From the IMG/VR virus record IMGVR_UViG_3300027971_000070, positions 1 through 48,660 of that record: a stretch of DNA of 48,660 bases. One strand, 5' to 3'. This document shows, piece by piece, positions 8,380 to 17,050 of this stretch (the stretch's first letter is position 1; each line of letters opens with the position of its first letter). The position numbers and the translations under genes were made by a program. Under the pieces are notes generated by a model, which worked only from the letters and a program-made list of their open reading frames with translations, ran no database searches and was not told the origin of the DNA. This DNA is from a virus.

Positions 8380-9663
8380 TTATGCTGTTCGTCCTTGCGG
8401 TGAGAACTTCGCAAGTTTAGCAGCCAGTCCTTCTGTGATGCTCATTCTTGGTTTCTGGGAATCCGATGCACTTGATGATGACGAGATGCGCGACGAACCT
8501 TTCAGTTGCGCGATGTAATCGTCTTTCTCTTTTACCATCTCTTGGTATGCCTTGAGTTGTGCTTGAATCTTCTGATAGGCGCGGCCTTGGTGGATCAGTC
8601 GGTTCATGTCTTCAACTGATGCCTGCTCATTAGTCTGCTGGGTAGCCGCCAGAGCAATAGCCTCGTCACGGGAGATGTCAAATTTGATTCCCTTCTCTTT
8701 CATGTAGTCAGCAATTGTATCTGGAATTTCCGTAGCACGATCAATCTCCTGCTGAGTATTCTTGTAGCCTTCACGCCACTGGTTCAGATACTTGTTTCTA
8801 CCTTCTTGTTCTTTTTGTTTAGCGGTTTGAAGGATATTCTGCTTGGTTTCTTCAAAGTTGACAAGAGCAGCGTGATGTCCTTGAGTTGCTTTGATGAAGC
8901 TGTTAACCTGCTCCGCGAATTGATATTGCTTGAACTGCGAGAGCGAGTTCGTGATTTCCTCGAACGCCTGGTCGCGGTCGGTTTCTGCCGCTCGACGATC
9001 CTCTTCGGAGGTCGAATTGAAGATGGAGGCATTTGCATTGACAGCACGGGAGAATGTCGAAAGAAGAGTTGGATCATTCGATAGCAATTGTCGCGCAGTA
9101 TCGTAGGTGCTTTTGATAGGATCGAGGTAAGTCTTTTTGAAATCTGGATTACTTGTGATGTCGTGGAAGTCCAGTTTACCCCGAAGGTCTTTGATCTGTT
9201 CTGATAGTTGTTGCTCAACATCCAACTTCTCTTGGTTGGCTTTGTTGAGTTGTTCTTGGTAATGATTGGCTTCTTTAGTCGATGTTGACTCGGATACCAT
9301 TCGCTCAAGTTCTTGGATTTTGGTTTCAAACTTGGGGATTTCATCTTTCTTGTATTTCTCAAGTTCTTCTTTGAGCTTGCGGTTCTCTTCGATTTGTCGC
9401 TCAACGAACCCTTTCTTTTTTCCTGTTCGGTCAGATGTGATTTCAGCTTCGGTAACTCCCGCCACTTCTTCTGGTGGTTCTTCTTCATTGTATTTTGCTA
9501 TTCCAAGTTTAGGATCACCAACATTGGTAGCACTTGGCTTACCCTCGTCGGATTGCTGTTTGCTGAACTTCTTGAGGAAGTCAGATGTGTTACCTTTAAT
9601 CGGGACTTGAGGTTTGGATTTCAGTTCCGCGATTACGTCTGCTGTGTCGTTTGTGTCTGCCAT
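8380..9663 (-). CDS. Probable scaffolding protein
   Basis: A 427-residue protein, highly charged, with long coiled-coil predicted stretches (about residues 85-175 and 260-400) and Ser-rich low-complexity near the end (SSRISSSSSASDSQK). It lies between the portal side and the capsid gene, the classical scaffold position. Podovirus scaffolds are helical, charged and of this size range. The N-terminal 80 residues are Lys/Glu/Pro-rich and probably disordered. The C-terminal basic tip (PQGRTA) could contact the shell. Function is inferred from order and composition. Confidence 0.65.
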   Translation of the reverse strand: MADTNDTADVIAELKSKPQVPIKGNTSDFLKKFSKQQSDEGKPSATNVGDPKLGIAKYNEEEPPEEVAGVTEAEITSDRTGKKKGFVERQIEENRKLKEELEKYKKDEIPKFETKIQELERMVSESTSTKEANHYQEQLNKANQEKLDVEQQLSEQIKDLRGKLDFHDITSNPDFKKTYLDPIKSTYDTARQLLSNDPTLLSTFSRAVNANASIFNSTSEEDRRAAETDRDQAFEEITNSLSQFKQYQFAEQVNSFIKATQGHHAALVNFEETKQNILQTAKQKEQEGRNKYLNQWREGYKNTQQEIDRATEIPDTIADYMKEKGIKFDISRDEAIALAATQQTNEQASVEDMNRLIHQGRAYQKIQAQLKAYQEMVKEKDDYIAQLKGSSRISSSSSASDSQKPRMSITEGLAAKLAKFSPQGRTA

Positions 9664-9666
9664 AAA

Positions 9667-9912
9667 TTAGATTTCGTCGAGGTCTGGATCAATCGTGCTA
9701 TCCGCAGGCTCTTTATGTTTTGCAGAAGCTTTTGTTTTTTTGAATACTCCCTGCTCTTCAGTTCCAATAGCTTCAATAGTTTTGATTGCATGAATAAGCG
9801 TGGTTACTCCTTCTGGTGGGTTTACATTAAGTAGTAAATACGCTTGTAGTTTGTTCCAGTCTTCGTGTGAGCTTATTGCCGCGCATAGGGATTTTACTTT
9901 TTCTGTTGTCAT
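9667..9912 (-). CDS. Hypothetical small protein between portal and scaffold
   Basis: An 81-residue protein starting MTTEKVKSLCAAISSHEDWN. It has a helical N-terminal part and an acidic tail (DSTIDPDLDEI), and is spaced two to three bases from both neighbours, so it is co-translated with them. A head-assembly accessory is possible. No family was recognised. Confidence 0.6.
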   Translation of the reverse strand: MTTEKVKSLCAAISSHEDWNKLQAYLLLNVNPPEGVTTLIHAIKTIEAIGTEEQGVFKKTKASAKHKEPADSTIDPDLDEI

Positions 9913-9914
9913 GT

Positions 9915-12356
9915 TTATTCTGGTGCTTGCATTGGAGCAGTTTCAGTAGGTTGTGGAGTCTCAATATTTGTTTGATCGATGTTTACAGTTGGTTCTTCTG
10001 CCGCCATCTTACCTTTGGTTTTCTGAATCTCTGCACGGGCTTTAGCCTTCTGAAGTGCAAGTTGTGTGATGCCCTGTTCCTTGCGCTGCTCTGTGCGTTG
10101 AGCGTGTGAGATAGAAGCCTTGCCAATTGAGATGTCAGCAAGTTTCTTCTTGGTATCAATCTCAATTCCAGACTTAGCGGCGAGGTATTGAAGTTTAATA
10201 TCTTCTTCAGAGTTTGGCTGACCTTGTTTCTGAGCTTCTGCTTCTGCCATCTGAACGTAAACTTGTTGAAGTTCGTCGGCCATTCCTTGTGCTTCATTCA
10301 TGCCTTGCATGAATTGTTTCAAGAAGTCCTGCTTGGATTGATCCTTACTGATATATTCAACGTGCGCCATGATGTGACCGCCTTTGAATTTGACTGAGCG
10401 GACTGCCTTGGAAAGCTCTGCAAGTTCTGGTTGACCTTGCTGCACAGATTGCAAATTCATCTGCAACTGCATCATCATATCCTGCAAGTGACCAACTGCG
10501 TGTTCGATATGCGGATCAGTTGGCAGCACGGGGAAGTTTTGTGGATTAACAAAGGCATCTGTCATGCCAGCATTCTCAAATCCAATTACGCGAGCAGTAT
10601 CAGTAATCTTGGTTGGCTTGGTATTCCGGTAACGAGCTACGTTGTCCCTGCCAGAGAGTGCCGCAATTGCGTCTTTAACTGCGTTCTCTTGCCCTTCGTT
10701 GGCTGGAGTAATTGCTGTAATCTGCAATAGCTTCTCTGCCGTGATGAGCTTGAATGACGGACTACCTGCCCCGTTGATGAGGTTAGAACGAATGCTTGTG
10801 ATGTTCTTCCAAGCCGCAGCTTCTTTCGGAGTTCCAAGTTCTTCAAGAATCTCATAGAACTTCTTCACGAACTCATATCCATCATCGCTGGACTTTGCGT
10901 TTACGAAGCGTTTGTAGAGTTGTTTGAAGTAGAGAGTTTGGCACTCGTTGAATCGACGAATCTGAGTTCCAGATAGTTTAGCTGACTCAGCCGCATCCAA
11001 TTCAGCTTCGCCTTTTGTCCTTTGCTTGCCGCCAGCAGTAGGAGCGTTGATGCGATATTGACCCATGCCGCGATACATATCTCCCATGAAGAACTGCATG
11101 AAGCTCATGCTTTCTGCTACTGGAAGTTGGAAGCGGTTCTGGATAAACTTTGCTCCATCTGGCATTACGCTGATAGGCAACCATTCCATTTGTTTCAACA
11201 TCTTGGTTGCGTCTGGGCCTTGACCTTCGATCATCAACATGGAGTTGAGGCGCACGGCATCAACCAATGAGTTCATTGTGAAGTCATACTGACGGCAAGC
11301 GACGAACGCCGATTCCGCTTGGCTCTTGATGTCTTGGAAGAGTCCGCTACCAACTGAGTCAGTCAGCATATACATGATCTCATCCCATGAGTTGAATAGT
11401 CCAATCTTGAGCATCATAAACCCATGTTGGCTTCTGACATCATCTTCGCTGATCTTACCTGCTCCTTTGATATTGGAGTTAATGTAGTCAGAGATTGGTT
11501 GATAGTCTTGAAGGATAATCGCTTTGCTGATCTTGCCGTCAAACTCCCTCCAGTAAACTTCGTATAGGTCAATCTTTTGGTTTACGGAGAGTGACCAATT
11601 GAAACCTGCCTCGCTGATCGTGCGGAAGAAGTCTTCGCGTGTCTTACGATTGTTGCTGAATGCACGATGGAAACGGATAGCGTCAATAGCTGCGTCCACA
11701 TTCCAACCCATTGCTTCTGCCGCTGCACGATTCTCGATCTTCTTGTAGAGTTCGTATGGTGTCAAACGGACGCGACGAACAAATTCCTCAAGGTTGCAAA
11801 AGTCGATCCTAATGTCGTCTGGAAAGAGAAGGTCGGAGAGGTAAACGTGTTCTGGCATCCACCCCATAGGGGAGTCCCACATTCCGATTCCTTTTCCATA
11901 CAGCAACATTTCTTCAAGGTCTTGTTCTGTGTTGTAGAGGTATCCGGGCCATTCGCGGATTGCTTGGTCAAATGCGATTCCGATGTTCTCTGAGTTAACG
12001 AGTCGTTCTTTTTCATTGCCAAATTTACTTTTGATTGTGCAACAAGCCTGCCGTTCCGTAATTACATCGTAGTAACTAGACTTCTGGTTATCAACGATAA
12101 ATCCAAGTTGTCCGTAGTTCACATCCGATTGCCAAGGTAAACGCTTCTCAGCAAGTTTGCTATACCCTGTAGGGGGAAACATCTTATACGCCTTATAGAT
12201 ACGGATACGTTTCGACTCCCTTCCGATATTTGCAAGTCGCAAATGATTTGCTATGTTCCAAGCGTGTGAGGCGTTGGAGATTCGTGTTTCTGGTGGCTTG
12301 CCGTCTTGATCTAAAACAGCAAGTGAAAAGTTGTCGTTACCTATGCTTAGAGACAT
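9915..12356 (-). CDS. Portal protein
   Basis: An 813-residue protein, the size of large podovirus portals. The N-terminal half is mixed alpha/beta with segments such as SYYDVITERQACCTIKSKFG, YGKGIGMWDSPMGWMP and DDIRIDFCNLEEFVRR. The central region has the Gly/Met-rich FMQFFMGDMYRGMGQY, and the last 200 residues form long Gln/Ala/Lys-rich helices, as in the portal barrel. It forms the dodecameric DNA gate at one capsid vertex. It lies next to the scaffold and within 500 bp of the divergent large terminase. The palindrome at 12367-12382 lies 11 bp before its ATG. The portal call is by size, order and composition. Confidence 0.7.
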   Translation of the reverse strand: MSLSIGNDNFSLAVLDQDGKPPETRISNASHAWNIANHLRLANIGRESKRIRIYKAYKMFPPTGYSKLAEKRLPWQSDVNYGQLGFIVDNQKSSYYDVITERQACCTIKSKFGNEKERLVNSENIGIAFDQAIREWPGYLYNTEQDLEEMLLYGKGIGMWDSPMGWMPEHVYLSDLLFPDDIRIDFCNLEEFVRRVRLTPYELYKKIENRAAAEAMGWNVDAAIDAIRFHRAFSNNRKTREDFFRTISEAGFNWSLSVNQKIDLYEVYWREFDGKISKAIILQDYQPISDYINSNIKGAGKISEDDVRSQHGFMMLKIGLFNSWDEIMYMLTDSVGSGLFQDIKSQAESAFVACRQYDFTMNSLVDAVRLNSMLMIEGQGPDATKMLKQMEWLPISVMPDGAKFIQNRFQLPVAESMSFMQFFMGDMYRGMGQYRINAPTAGGKQRTKGEAELDAAESAKLSGTQIRRFNECQTLYFKQLYKRFVNAKSSDDGYEFVKKFYEILEELGTPKEAAAWKNITSIRSNLINGAGSPSFKLITAEKLLQITAITPANEGQENAVKDAIAALSGRDNVARYRNTKPTKITDTARVIGFENAGMTDAFVNPQNFPVLPTDPHIEHAVGHLQDMMMQLQMNLQSVQQGQPELAELSKAVRSVKFKGGHIMAHVEYISKDQSKQDFLKQFMQGMNEAQGMADELQQVYVQMAEAEAQKQGQPNSEEDIKLQYLAAKSGIEIDTKKKLADISIGKASISHAQRTEQRKEQGITQLALQKAKARAEIQKTKGKMAAEEPTVNIDQTNIETPQPTETAPMQAPE

Positions 12357-12366
12357 ATTTTTATAT

Positions 12367-12382
12367 TTATCGTTTACGATAA
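12367..12382. repeat. 16-bp palindrome, copy 4
   Basis: TTATCGTTTACGATAA, exact. 11 bp before the portal ATG, over the stop of the upstream gene. Confidence 0.9.
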
Positions 12383-12751
12383 TGAATTCAAGGCATTTCT
12401 TCGCTTGTTACATGAACTGCATCCGCGAGCTTTATGCTCAAGTTTAGTTCCAAGAACCCTATCCGTAGCCGCAGCTACTGTGTGAATTGCTTGTGCAATC
12501 TTATCTCCAAGCCCATCGCTATACCAGCAACGATCACTTGGTTGGCGTTGGCAAGTTTGATCCTCCACCAACTGCTCAATGTTATTTGGAAGTTCAACTC
12601 CGTTGGAGCGGTAATCTTTCTGGATGTTCTGCATCAAACTGCTCCATGTGCTTCCGTAAACAATCGCTGGAAACGTGAGTTTGTCGCGCTTGATTTCATA
12701 ACGCCAATACCAACCCCCGACTGGTGCTAGGTTTTTGTTTTTCAGTTTCAT
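12374..12751 (-). CDS. Hypothetical protein upstream of portal
   Basis: A 125-residue protein starting MKLKNKNLAPVGGWYWRYEI. It has a basic aromatic N-terminal half and a C-terminal cysteine pair (RGCSSCNKRRNALN). Two further cysteines (TCQRQPSDRCW) could form a zinc site with them. Its stop codon falls inside the palindrome at 12367-12382. It is divergent from the large terminase with only 36 bp between the start codons, so the two may be co-regulated. Confidence 0.6.
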   Translation of the reverse strand: MKLKNKNLAPVGGWYWRYEIKRDKLTFPAIVYGSTWSSLMQNIQKDYRSNGVELPNNIEQLVEDQTCQRQPSDRCWYSDGLGDKIAQAIHTVAAATDRVLGTKLEHKARGCSSCNKRRNALNSLS

Positions 12752-12765
12752 CTTGCCTTTCGTCG

Positions 12766-12779
12766 GAAAATATATTTTC
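12766..12779. promoter_or_regulatory. AT-rich palindrome between divergent portal and terminase genes
   Basis: GAAAATATATTTTC is a perfect 14-bp palindrome in the 36-bp gap between two divergent start codons. It could be a regulator site or a simple AT-rich promoter element. Only one copy was noticed. Confidence 0.3.
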
Positions 12780-12787
12780 TTATTGAT

Positions 12788-14638
12788 ATGTCAAGAGTTT
12801 TTTCTTCAAACAAAGGTATTCGTCGTTACGGAATTCAATTCCCAGAAAATATGGATGATCTTGGTATTGAACTATACTGCTACGCTATAAGTCGAGGACA
12901 ATATGGTAGAACTTATTGTATTAGACAAAATATAAATATTTCAGATTTTAAACTACTTTCACCATCTGAGCATTTCCTTAATGCAGTTAAACTTCAATGG
13001 CCGACTGAAGTTTCTATTTACAACCGAGGATATACCAACACTCAGCTGATTAGAACCTTAGATGAACTTTGCAGCAATGTTGATATTTGTTTAGCCGGGG
13101 CCGCTTCAATGGGAAAAAGTTTTCCAGTGGGTCTTTGGATTTACCTTGATTGGTGCGCTGCCCCGCACTGCACTTCGTCATGGGTAGCTACCACTACGTT
13201 AGGTGCATCCGAAGATCGTATCTGGGGTATCATTTCCAAGCTCTATAAATGCGCTCGCGTTCAGATAGGTAAACTAATCGACTACCGCCATATGATTGTT
13301 TGGGGTGGAGCAACAAACGATGAGGAAAAGGAATACGATAATGCTATTAAAGCCCTCGCATTCCCATCTGGTAATGAAGGTCAAAAAGCAGTTGATACAA
13401 CCCGTGGTCGTAAGAATGATCGAATCCGTCTTGCACTTGATGAGTTGCCAGAAATGGAAATGGGGGCGATCACCTCAAAAGTCAACTTGGGTGCAAACGA
13501 TGATGTTACCTTTATCGGTATCGGAAACCCATCTGCTGGTGACAATCCTCACACTCGTTGGGCAATGCCTAAAGGTTGTTCTAACTTTGATTCAGTAAAT
13601 CCAGACATGGATAAGTGGGAGACTGAAACTGGCGTTTGCTTGTTTTACAATGGTATGCGTAGCCCTAACTTTGCTGCGCCTGCTAATGAACCCTCTCCGT
13701 TTCCGTTCCTCATGGATCGTAAGAAGCAGGAGATGATGCTCAAACTTTGTTATGGAGATGAGAACGCGATTGACTATGTGCGTAACGCTATTGGTTGGTG
13801 GCCGAAGACAGGGTTCGCTCAGACTATTCTTACCGCTGATTTGATCCGTAATGCTGATACCAACGAAGAACCACTATGGGATTCCGAGGGCTTTACTAAG
13901 GTGGCTGGGTTCGACACCGCATTTACAGTTGGCGGTGACAGATGTGTTCTGACTATTGCCAAACTTGGATTTGTTCGCGGGACTCGCAATCGTGTAATGT
14001 GGTTGGAAAGTCAGAAGGTAATTCAATTATCCGCTAATGCTGCTGCTGAGTTTGAAATCCAGTTGGCTACTGAAGTTGTTGCTTTATGCCGCACTTCCGG
14101 TGTTCAACCTTCTAAGTTTGGTATGGACGTGTCTGGCGATGGTGGTCGGGTCGGGCAGGCTATCATCCGTGAGTGGTTACGCTTTGACTCTATGGGAGCC
14201 GCTATAGCTCTTATTTCATCTATGGGTAAACCTACTGACCGAATTGCAGCAGAGGTTGATAAACGTCCGTGTAAGGATGTTTACGATAGGTTGGTATCTG
14301 AATACTACTACTCAGCTTATCACGCATTCAAGAGTCGCGTTCTATTCGGTGTTAGTCCTACTTCAGAGTTGGCGCGAGAACTTTGCCTTCGCAGATACAC
14401 GATTAAGAACAAGAAGATTGCTATTGAGACTAAAGATGACCTAAAAGGAAGAACAGGATACTCGCCCGATTTGAGTGATAGCTTGATTTACGCCTTAGAA
14501 ATGGCGCGGCGTAATGGACTTGTTTTTATCGGAAACGATAAACCAGTTCCAACTAACAGATTCTGGGCGCGGGATGAAGTATCAATTGATACCATTCCAG
14601 ACGATGACTACGGATCAGACGATAACGGAGATTGGTAA
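12788..14638 (+). CDS. terL: Terminase large subunit
   Basis: A 616-residue packaging ATPase/nuclease. The Walker A motif GAASMGKS lies at residues 104-111 and the Walker B strand with the acidic pair (LALDEL) at about 215-220. The C-terminal part has aspartates in RNase H-fold contexts (VAGFDTAF at about 360-370, FGMDVSGDGGRVG at about 440), as expected for the headful nuclease. It translocates DNA through the portal. Unusually, it is transcribed away from all other virion genes. The start has no Shine-Dalgarno sequence. One palindrome copy (14526-14541) lies in its 3' end, encoding FIGNDK. Confidence 0.88.
   Translation: MSRVFSSNKGIRRYGIQFPENMDDLGIELYCYAISRGQYGRTYCIRQNINISDFKLLSPSEHFLNAVKLQWPTEVSIYNRGYTNTQLIRTLDELCSNVDICLAGAASMGKSFPVGLWIYLDWCAAPHCTSSWVATTTLGASEDRIWGIISKLYKCARVQIGKLIDYRHMIVWGGATNDEEKEYDNAIKALAFPSGNEGQKAVDTTRGRKNDRIRLALDELPEMEMGAITSKVNLGANDDVTFIGIGNPSAGDNPHTRWAMPKGCSNFDSVNPDMDKWETETGVCLFYNGMRSPNFAAPANEPSPFPFLMDRKKQEMMLKLCYGDENAIDYVRNAIGWWPKTGFAQTILTADLIRNADTNEEPLWDSEGFTKVAGFDTAFTVGGDRCVLTIAKLGFVRGTRNRVMWLESQKVIQLSANAAAEFEIQLATEVVALCRTSGVQPSKFGMDVSGDGGRVGQAIIREWLRFDSMGAAIALISSMGKPTDRIAAEVDKRPCKDVYDRLVSEYYYSAYHAFKSRVLFGVSPTSELARELCLRRYTIKNKKIAIETKDDLKGRTGYSPDLSDSLIYALEMARRNGLVFIGNDKPVPTNRFWARDEVSIDTIPDDDYGSDDNGDW
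14526..14541. repeat. 16-bp palindrome, copy 5
   Basis: TTATCGGAAACGATAA, exact, inside terL (FIGNDK frame). Confidence 0.9.
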
Positions 14639-15021
14639 AAGGTGGCCGGGTTAACTCGGTATTATTGGGAAGGGCGTTTAAAAGCGCACCACCTCACCCG
14701 CCGACCATATAAAATTAATACTAGGCCAAGGCGTTACTCTTGGTCATGGTTTCAGTAACGGCCCCATGTATTGCCGCTTGGCTATTTTTGCCACTTAAAC
14801 AAGACTACTTCAAAGCTCGTAGTTAGCTACATGACTCCATGCTTCCCAGTAAAGTAACTTGCAGGAACGAGTATGCATCCCCTTTTCAGATGTGGGCTTT
14901 CTGGAGTCTAGGAGGCTCATGCCCCGCCCATCCAGCCGCTCACCTGTCATACCGCTACGCAATAGAGGAAGGTTAAAGACGGCAGTAAGTAGACCACCTG
15001 CCTGCAAAATTGTTTCAAAGA
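14639..15021. ncRNA. Gene-free stretch with consecutive stem-loops, structured RNA candidate
   Basis: No credible ORF. Several stems can be drawn: GGTGG 14641-14645 with CCACC 14689-14693; GGCC/GTTACT (14724-14738) with AGTAAC/GGCC (14754-14763); TGGC/GCCA at 14779-14793; GTAG/CTAC at 14819-14830; GACTCC 14833-14838 with GGAGTC 14903-14908; GGCAG 14981-14985 with CTGCC 14998-15002. Individual short stems are weak evidence, but their density in an otherwise compact phage genome suggests an RNA. The strand is unknown. It directly follows terL and could instead be its 3' untranslated region. Confidence 0.35.
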
Positions 15022-15249
15022 TCAATCAAGAATTCCTTCAAGTTCCAAAGTATTTGCTACTTCTTCTGGAACTACAATACGAATTATTTTCTCCCCGTCA
15101 AGATGTCCAAGAGTTTCGTTCAGTCGGATGTCACTTTTCTTCACCCAACATTGATTGAACTTCTGACGAAACAGAATCTTCTCCGGTGTATTGCTAACTT
15201 CAGTTCCCTCGCAGATGATGCGGGATTCAAATGTATTATTTGTAGTCAT
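15022..15249 (-). CDS. Hypothetical small protein
   Basis: A 75-residue protein starting MTTNNTFESRIICEGTEVSN, with the C-terminal segment DGEKIIRIVVPEEVANTLEL. Its start overlaps the end of the HNH gene by 14 bases, so it is co-translated with it. No family was recognised. Confidence 0.55.
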   Translation of the reverse strand: MTTNNTFESRIICEGTEVSNTPEKILFRQKFNQCWVKKSDIRLNETLGHLDGEKIIRIVVPEEVANTLELEGILD

Positions 15250-15553
15250 AAATTATATATTCATTCTCTCTTGCCCATCCTACTTCGTGGTGGCAGCGGT
15301 TGTGGCAGGCGCGGCATAAAACCATGAATGAGGACTTGTCACATAGGAACTTGCCCCTTCCTTTCTTATGGTGAAGGTCTGTGCCTTGCCCATTACATAT
15401 CTCACACTGGTAGTTTTTTTCTTCAAAGTATTCTGCTTTGACTTTTTCGTAGTCGGCATTCTTTACTCTCCGAGTGCTTGAGACTGCTCTGAGCTTTCCG
15501 CCTCGTTTTTTAAATCCTGTTTTTGCCTGTAGGGGCGTTTTTCTTTGTAGCAT
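15236..15553 (-). CDS. HNH endonuclease
   Basis: A 105-residue HNH nuclease. The basic N-terminus (MLQRKTPLQAKTGFKKRGGK) is typical of phage HNH proteins. Then come the zinc pair CEIC (50-53), the catalytic LHH (60-62) and the second zinc pair CRAC followed by HNRCHH (80-89). Such genes near terL often assist terminase-dependent cutting during packaging. Here it lies about 600 bp from terL on the opposite strand. The typical N-terminus supports this start even though it overlaps the XRE gene by 91 bases. Confidence 0.85.
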   Translation of the reverse strand: MLQRKTPLQAKTGFKKRGGKLRAVSSTRRVKNADYEKVKAEYFEEKNYQCEICNGQGTDLHHKKGRGKFLCDKSSFMVLCRACHNRCHHEVGWARENEYIIYDYK

Positions 15554-15795
15554 AGGGCGATTACCTTTTCGACTTGTTCTTTCTTTAAGATACTCTTGGA
15601 GTTTACTTCAATTTGGTTTACCAACGAACCAGTAACGCCAATCTTATCTCCAAGTTCACGGACAGTCAATTTCAACAATCTCCTTGTTTCACGAAGCTGG
15701 CTTGCAAAAGTCTTTCGTCCAAGAGAACGGATCGTGCGTGATTGCTCGTAGGCACTCATGCAAGATTCATAAGCAGTTTCTAATGGATGTTTCAT
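15463..15795 (-). CDS. XRE-family transcriptional repressor
   Basis: A 110-residue protein with a Cro/CI-type helix-turn-helix at about residues 33-88 (LRETRRLLKLTVRELGDKIG, then SLVNQIEVNSKSI). It is transcribed divergently from the early operon, with the promoter at 15821-15849 and an inverted repeat over its own start codon (15790-15805), the classical layout of an autoregulated phage switch. There is no oligomerisation or RecA-cleavage domain, so it is more Cro-like than CI-like. No integrase was found in the window. The gene overlaps the HNH gene by 91 bases. Confidence 0.78.
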   Translation of the reverse strand: MKHPLETAYESCMSAYEQSRTIRSLGRKTFASQLRETRRLLKLTVRELGDKIGVTGSLVNQIEVNSKSILKKEQVEKVIALCYKEKRPYRQKQDLKNEAESSEQSQALGE

Positions 15796-15805
15796 TTCAA
15801 TGAAA
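15790..15805. promoter_or_regulatory. Inverted repeat, candidate repressor operator
   Basis: TTTCATT-TC-AATGAAA is a perfect 7+7 inverted repeat covering the ATG of the XRE gene and lying 16 bp before the early -35 box. Similar sites occur at 17282-17297 and 25073-25090. Confidence 0.5.
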
Positions 15806-15820
15806 AATAAACCAAGACTA

Positions 15821-15849
15821 TTGACAAGTCAATATTTTTTTGATACTAT
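15821..15849 (+). promoter_or_regulatory. Early promoter
   Basis: TTGACA (15821-15826), a 17-bp spacer and TACTAT (15844-15849) give a good sigma-70-like promoter. The predicted transcription start (about 15856) is within a few bases of the ATG at 15858, so the first early mRNA may be leaderless. Confidence 0.6.
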
Positions 15850-15857
15850 GATTGCCT

Positions 15858-16244
15858 ATGGATAACACAAACCCTGCAAACAATTTAGATAAAAATCTGG
15901 AAGACCTTCTCGTTAATGTAAGGAAGACAGTTTTAGTTACAAATATGTCTCTCGCTACTTCTATGAATAGCCCATTCATGGCTACCTATGAAAACCAAAA
16001 GGGTATTTGCTCGCTGGCAATGAGGACAAATAATACAGCTATCTTGGCCGCGACATCAACCGGAGGTAGCATAGTTTTTAAATATGATCTTGTTATTACC
16101 GAGGAAGGTATCGGTGAAGGTCGCACTATCATTCAATGCGAAGATGCAGAAAATGCAGATGAAATCTGGGAACTCATAAACGGAAAGATGTATGACTGGT
16201 CGCAGGGCGCAATTGAAGAAGTAAGTATAGAGGAATTATCGTAA
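15858..16244 (+). CDS. First early protein, hypothetical
   Basis: A 128-residue acidic protein, MDNTNPANNLDKNLEDLLVN onward, with a mixed strand/helix body (GSIVFKYDLVITEEGIGEGR) and the end IEEVSIEELS. The ATG at 15858 was preferred over a TTG two codons earlier. It is the first gene after the early promoter, so it may be a host-takeover or regulatory protein, but no motif was recognised. Its stop lies within the palindrome at 16236-16251. Confidence 0.65.
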   Translation: MDNTNPANNLDKNLEDLLVNVRKTVLVTNMSLATSMNSPFMATYENQKGICSLAMRTNNTAILAATSTGGSIVFKYDLVITEEGIGEGRTIIQCEDAENADEIWELINGKMYDWSQGAIEEVSIEELS

Positions 16245-16251
16245 CCGATAA
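16236..16251. repeat. 16-bp palindrome, copy 6
   Basis: TTATCGTAACCGATAA, exact. Over the stop of the first early gene and four bases before the next ATG. Confidence 0.9.
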
Positions 16252-16255
16252 AATT

Positions 16256-17050
16256 ATGAAAATAGATAAACCATTAGTTGTTGCTTACGGAGGCGGCACA
16301 AACTCAGTTGCCATGCTTTGCGGTTTTCTTGATAGGGGAATCAAACCAGACTTAATCGTATTCGCAGATACTGGCGGTGAACTTCCGAATACTTACGCTC
16401 ACATTGATTTGATGAGCAAGAAAACTCAAGAATTGTGGGGTCTTGAGATTGAAAAAGTTTACGCTACATACAAAGGGCAATACGAGTCACTTGAAGATTC
16501 TTGCGTGAGAAAGAAAATGCTCCCATCTCTTGCCTATGGGTTCAAGGCTTGCTCAATGAAACACAAGGTTGAGCCGCAAAACAAGCGAGTCAAACAATGG
16601 ATGAAAGATAATAATGTGTCTGAAATTATTCGGGCGATTGGATATGATGCCGCTGAAGGTCACAGAAAAATAAACAAGACCGAAGGCTCTTTAGGAAAAG
16701 GAAGAAAAGAAGACTACTGGTATCCACTAATTGAATGGATGTGGACTCGCAGTGAGTGCGTTGATACAATCAAACGACATGGGTTGCCATTGCCCGGAAA
16801 GTCTTCATGCTTCTTCTGTCCAGCAATGAAGAATAGTGAAATTCTTCGCTTGCGAAAAGAATACCCAGAATATTTTGCGCGAGCAATCGCAATGGAAACA
16901 AACATGGTTGTGAAAGGCCGAGTAAAAGGATTAAACTTTGGCGTTCCGTGGAGCGACATTGTTAATGCCGACGACGATCAATTGAAACTTTTTGAATGGC
17001 TTGACGAGAATGATCCACACAAAATTCCATGCGGGTGCTATGATGGATAA
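16256..17050 (+). CDS. PAPS reductase-like / adenine nucleotide alpha hydrolase
   Basis: A 264-residue protein of the PP-loop superfamily. The N-terminal strand and loop VVAYGGGTNSVAML (residues 8-21) is the SGGxDS-type ATP-binding motif, followed by DLIVFADTGGELPNTY (about 35-50). The C-terminal GKSSCFFCPAMKNSEILRLR supplies a C-x2-C pair as in phage PAPS-reductase-like and DndC-like proteins. Canonical PAPS reductases make sulfite. Phage forms more often seem linked to sulfur or nucleic-acid modification, so the substrate is unknown. The palindrome ends five bases before the ATG and replaces a Shine-Dalgarno sequence. Confidence 0.8.
   Translation: MKIDKPLVVAYGGGTNSVAMLCGFLDRGIKPDLIVFADTGGELPNTYAHIDLMSKKTQELWGLEIEKVYATYKGQYESLEDSCVRKKMLPSLAYGFKACSMKHKVEPQNKRVKQWMKDNNVSEIIRAIGYDAAEGHRKINKTEGSLGKGRKEDYWYPLIEWMWTRSECVDTIKRHGLPLPGKSSCFFCPAMKNSEILRLRKEYPEYFARAIAMETNMVVKGRVKGLNFGVPWSDIVNADDDQLKLFEWLDENDPHKIPCGCYDG

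Noticed and set aside
12088-12100. TTATCAACGATAA inside the portal gene, close to the 16-bp palindrome
   Set aside because: It lacks the central four bases and one core position, so it does not fit ATCGKWWMCGAT and was not counted.
14641-14700. CCGGGTTAACTCGG and flanking GGTGG/CCACC, considered as tRNA or attachment site
   Set aside because: No cloverleaf, no integrase in the window and no second copy of the sequence.
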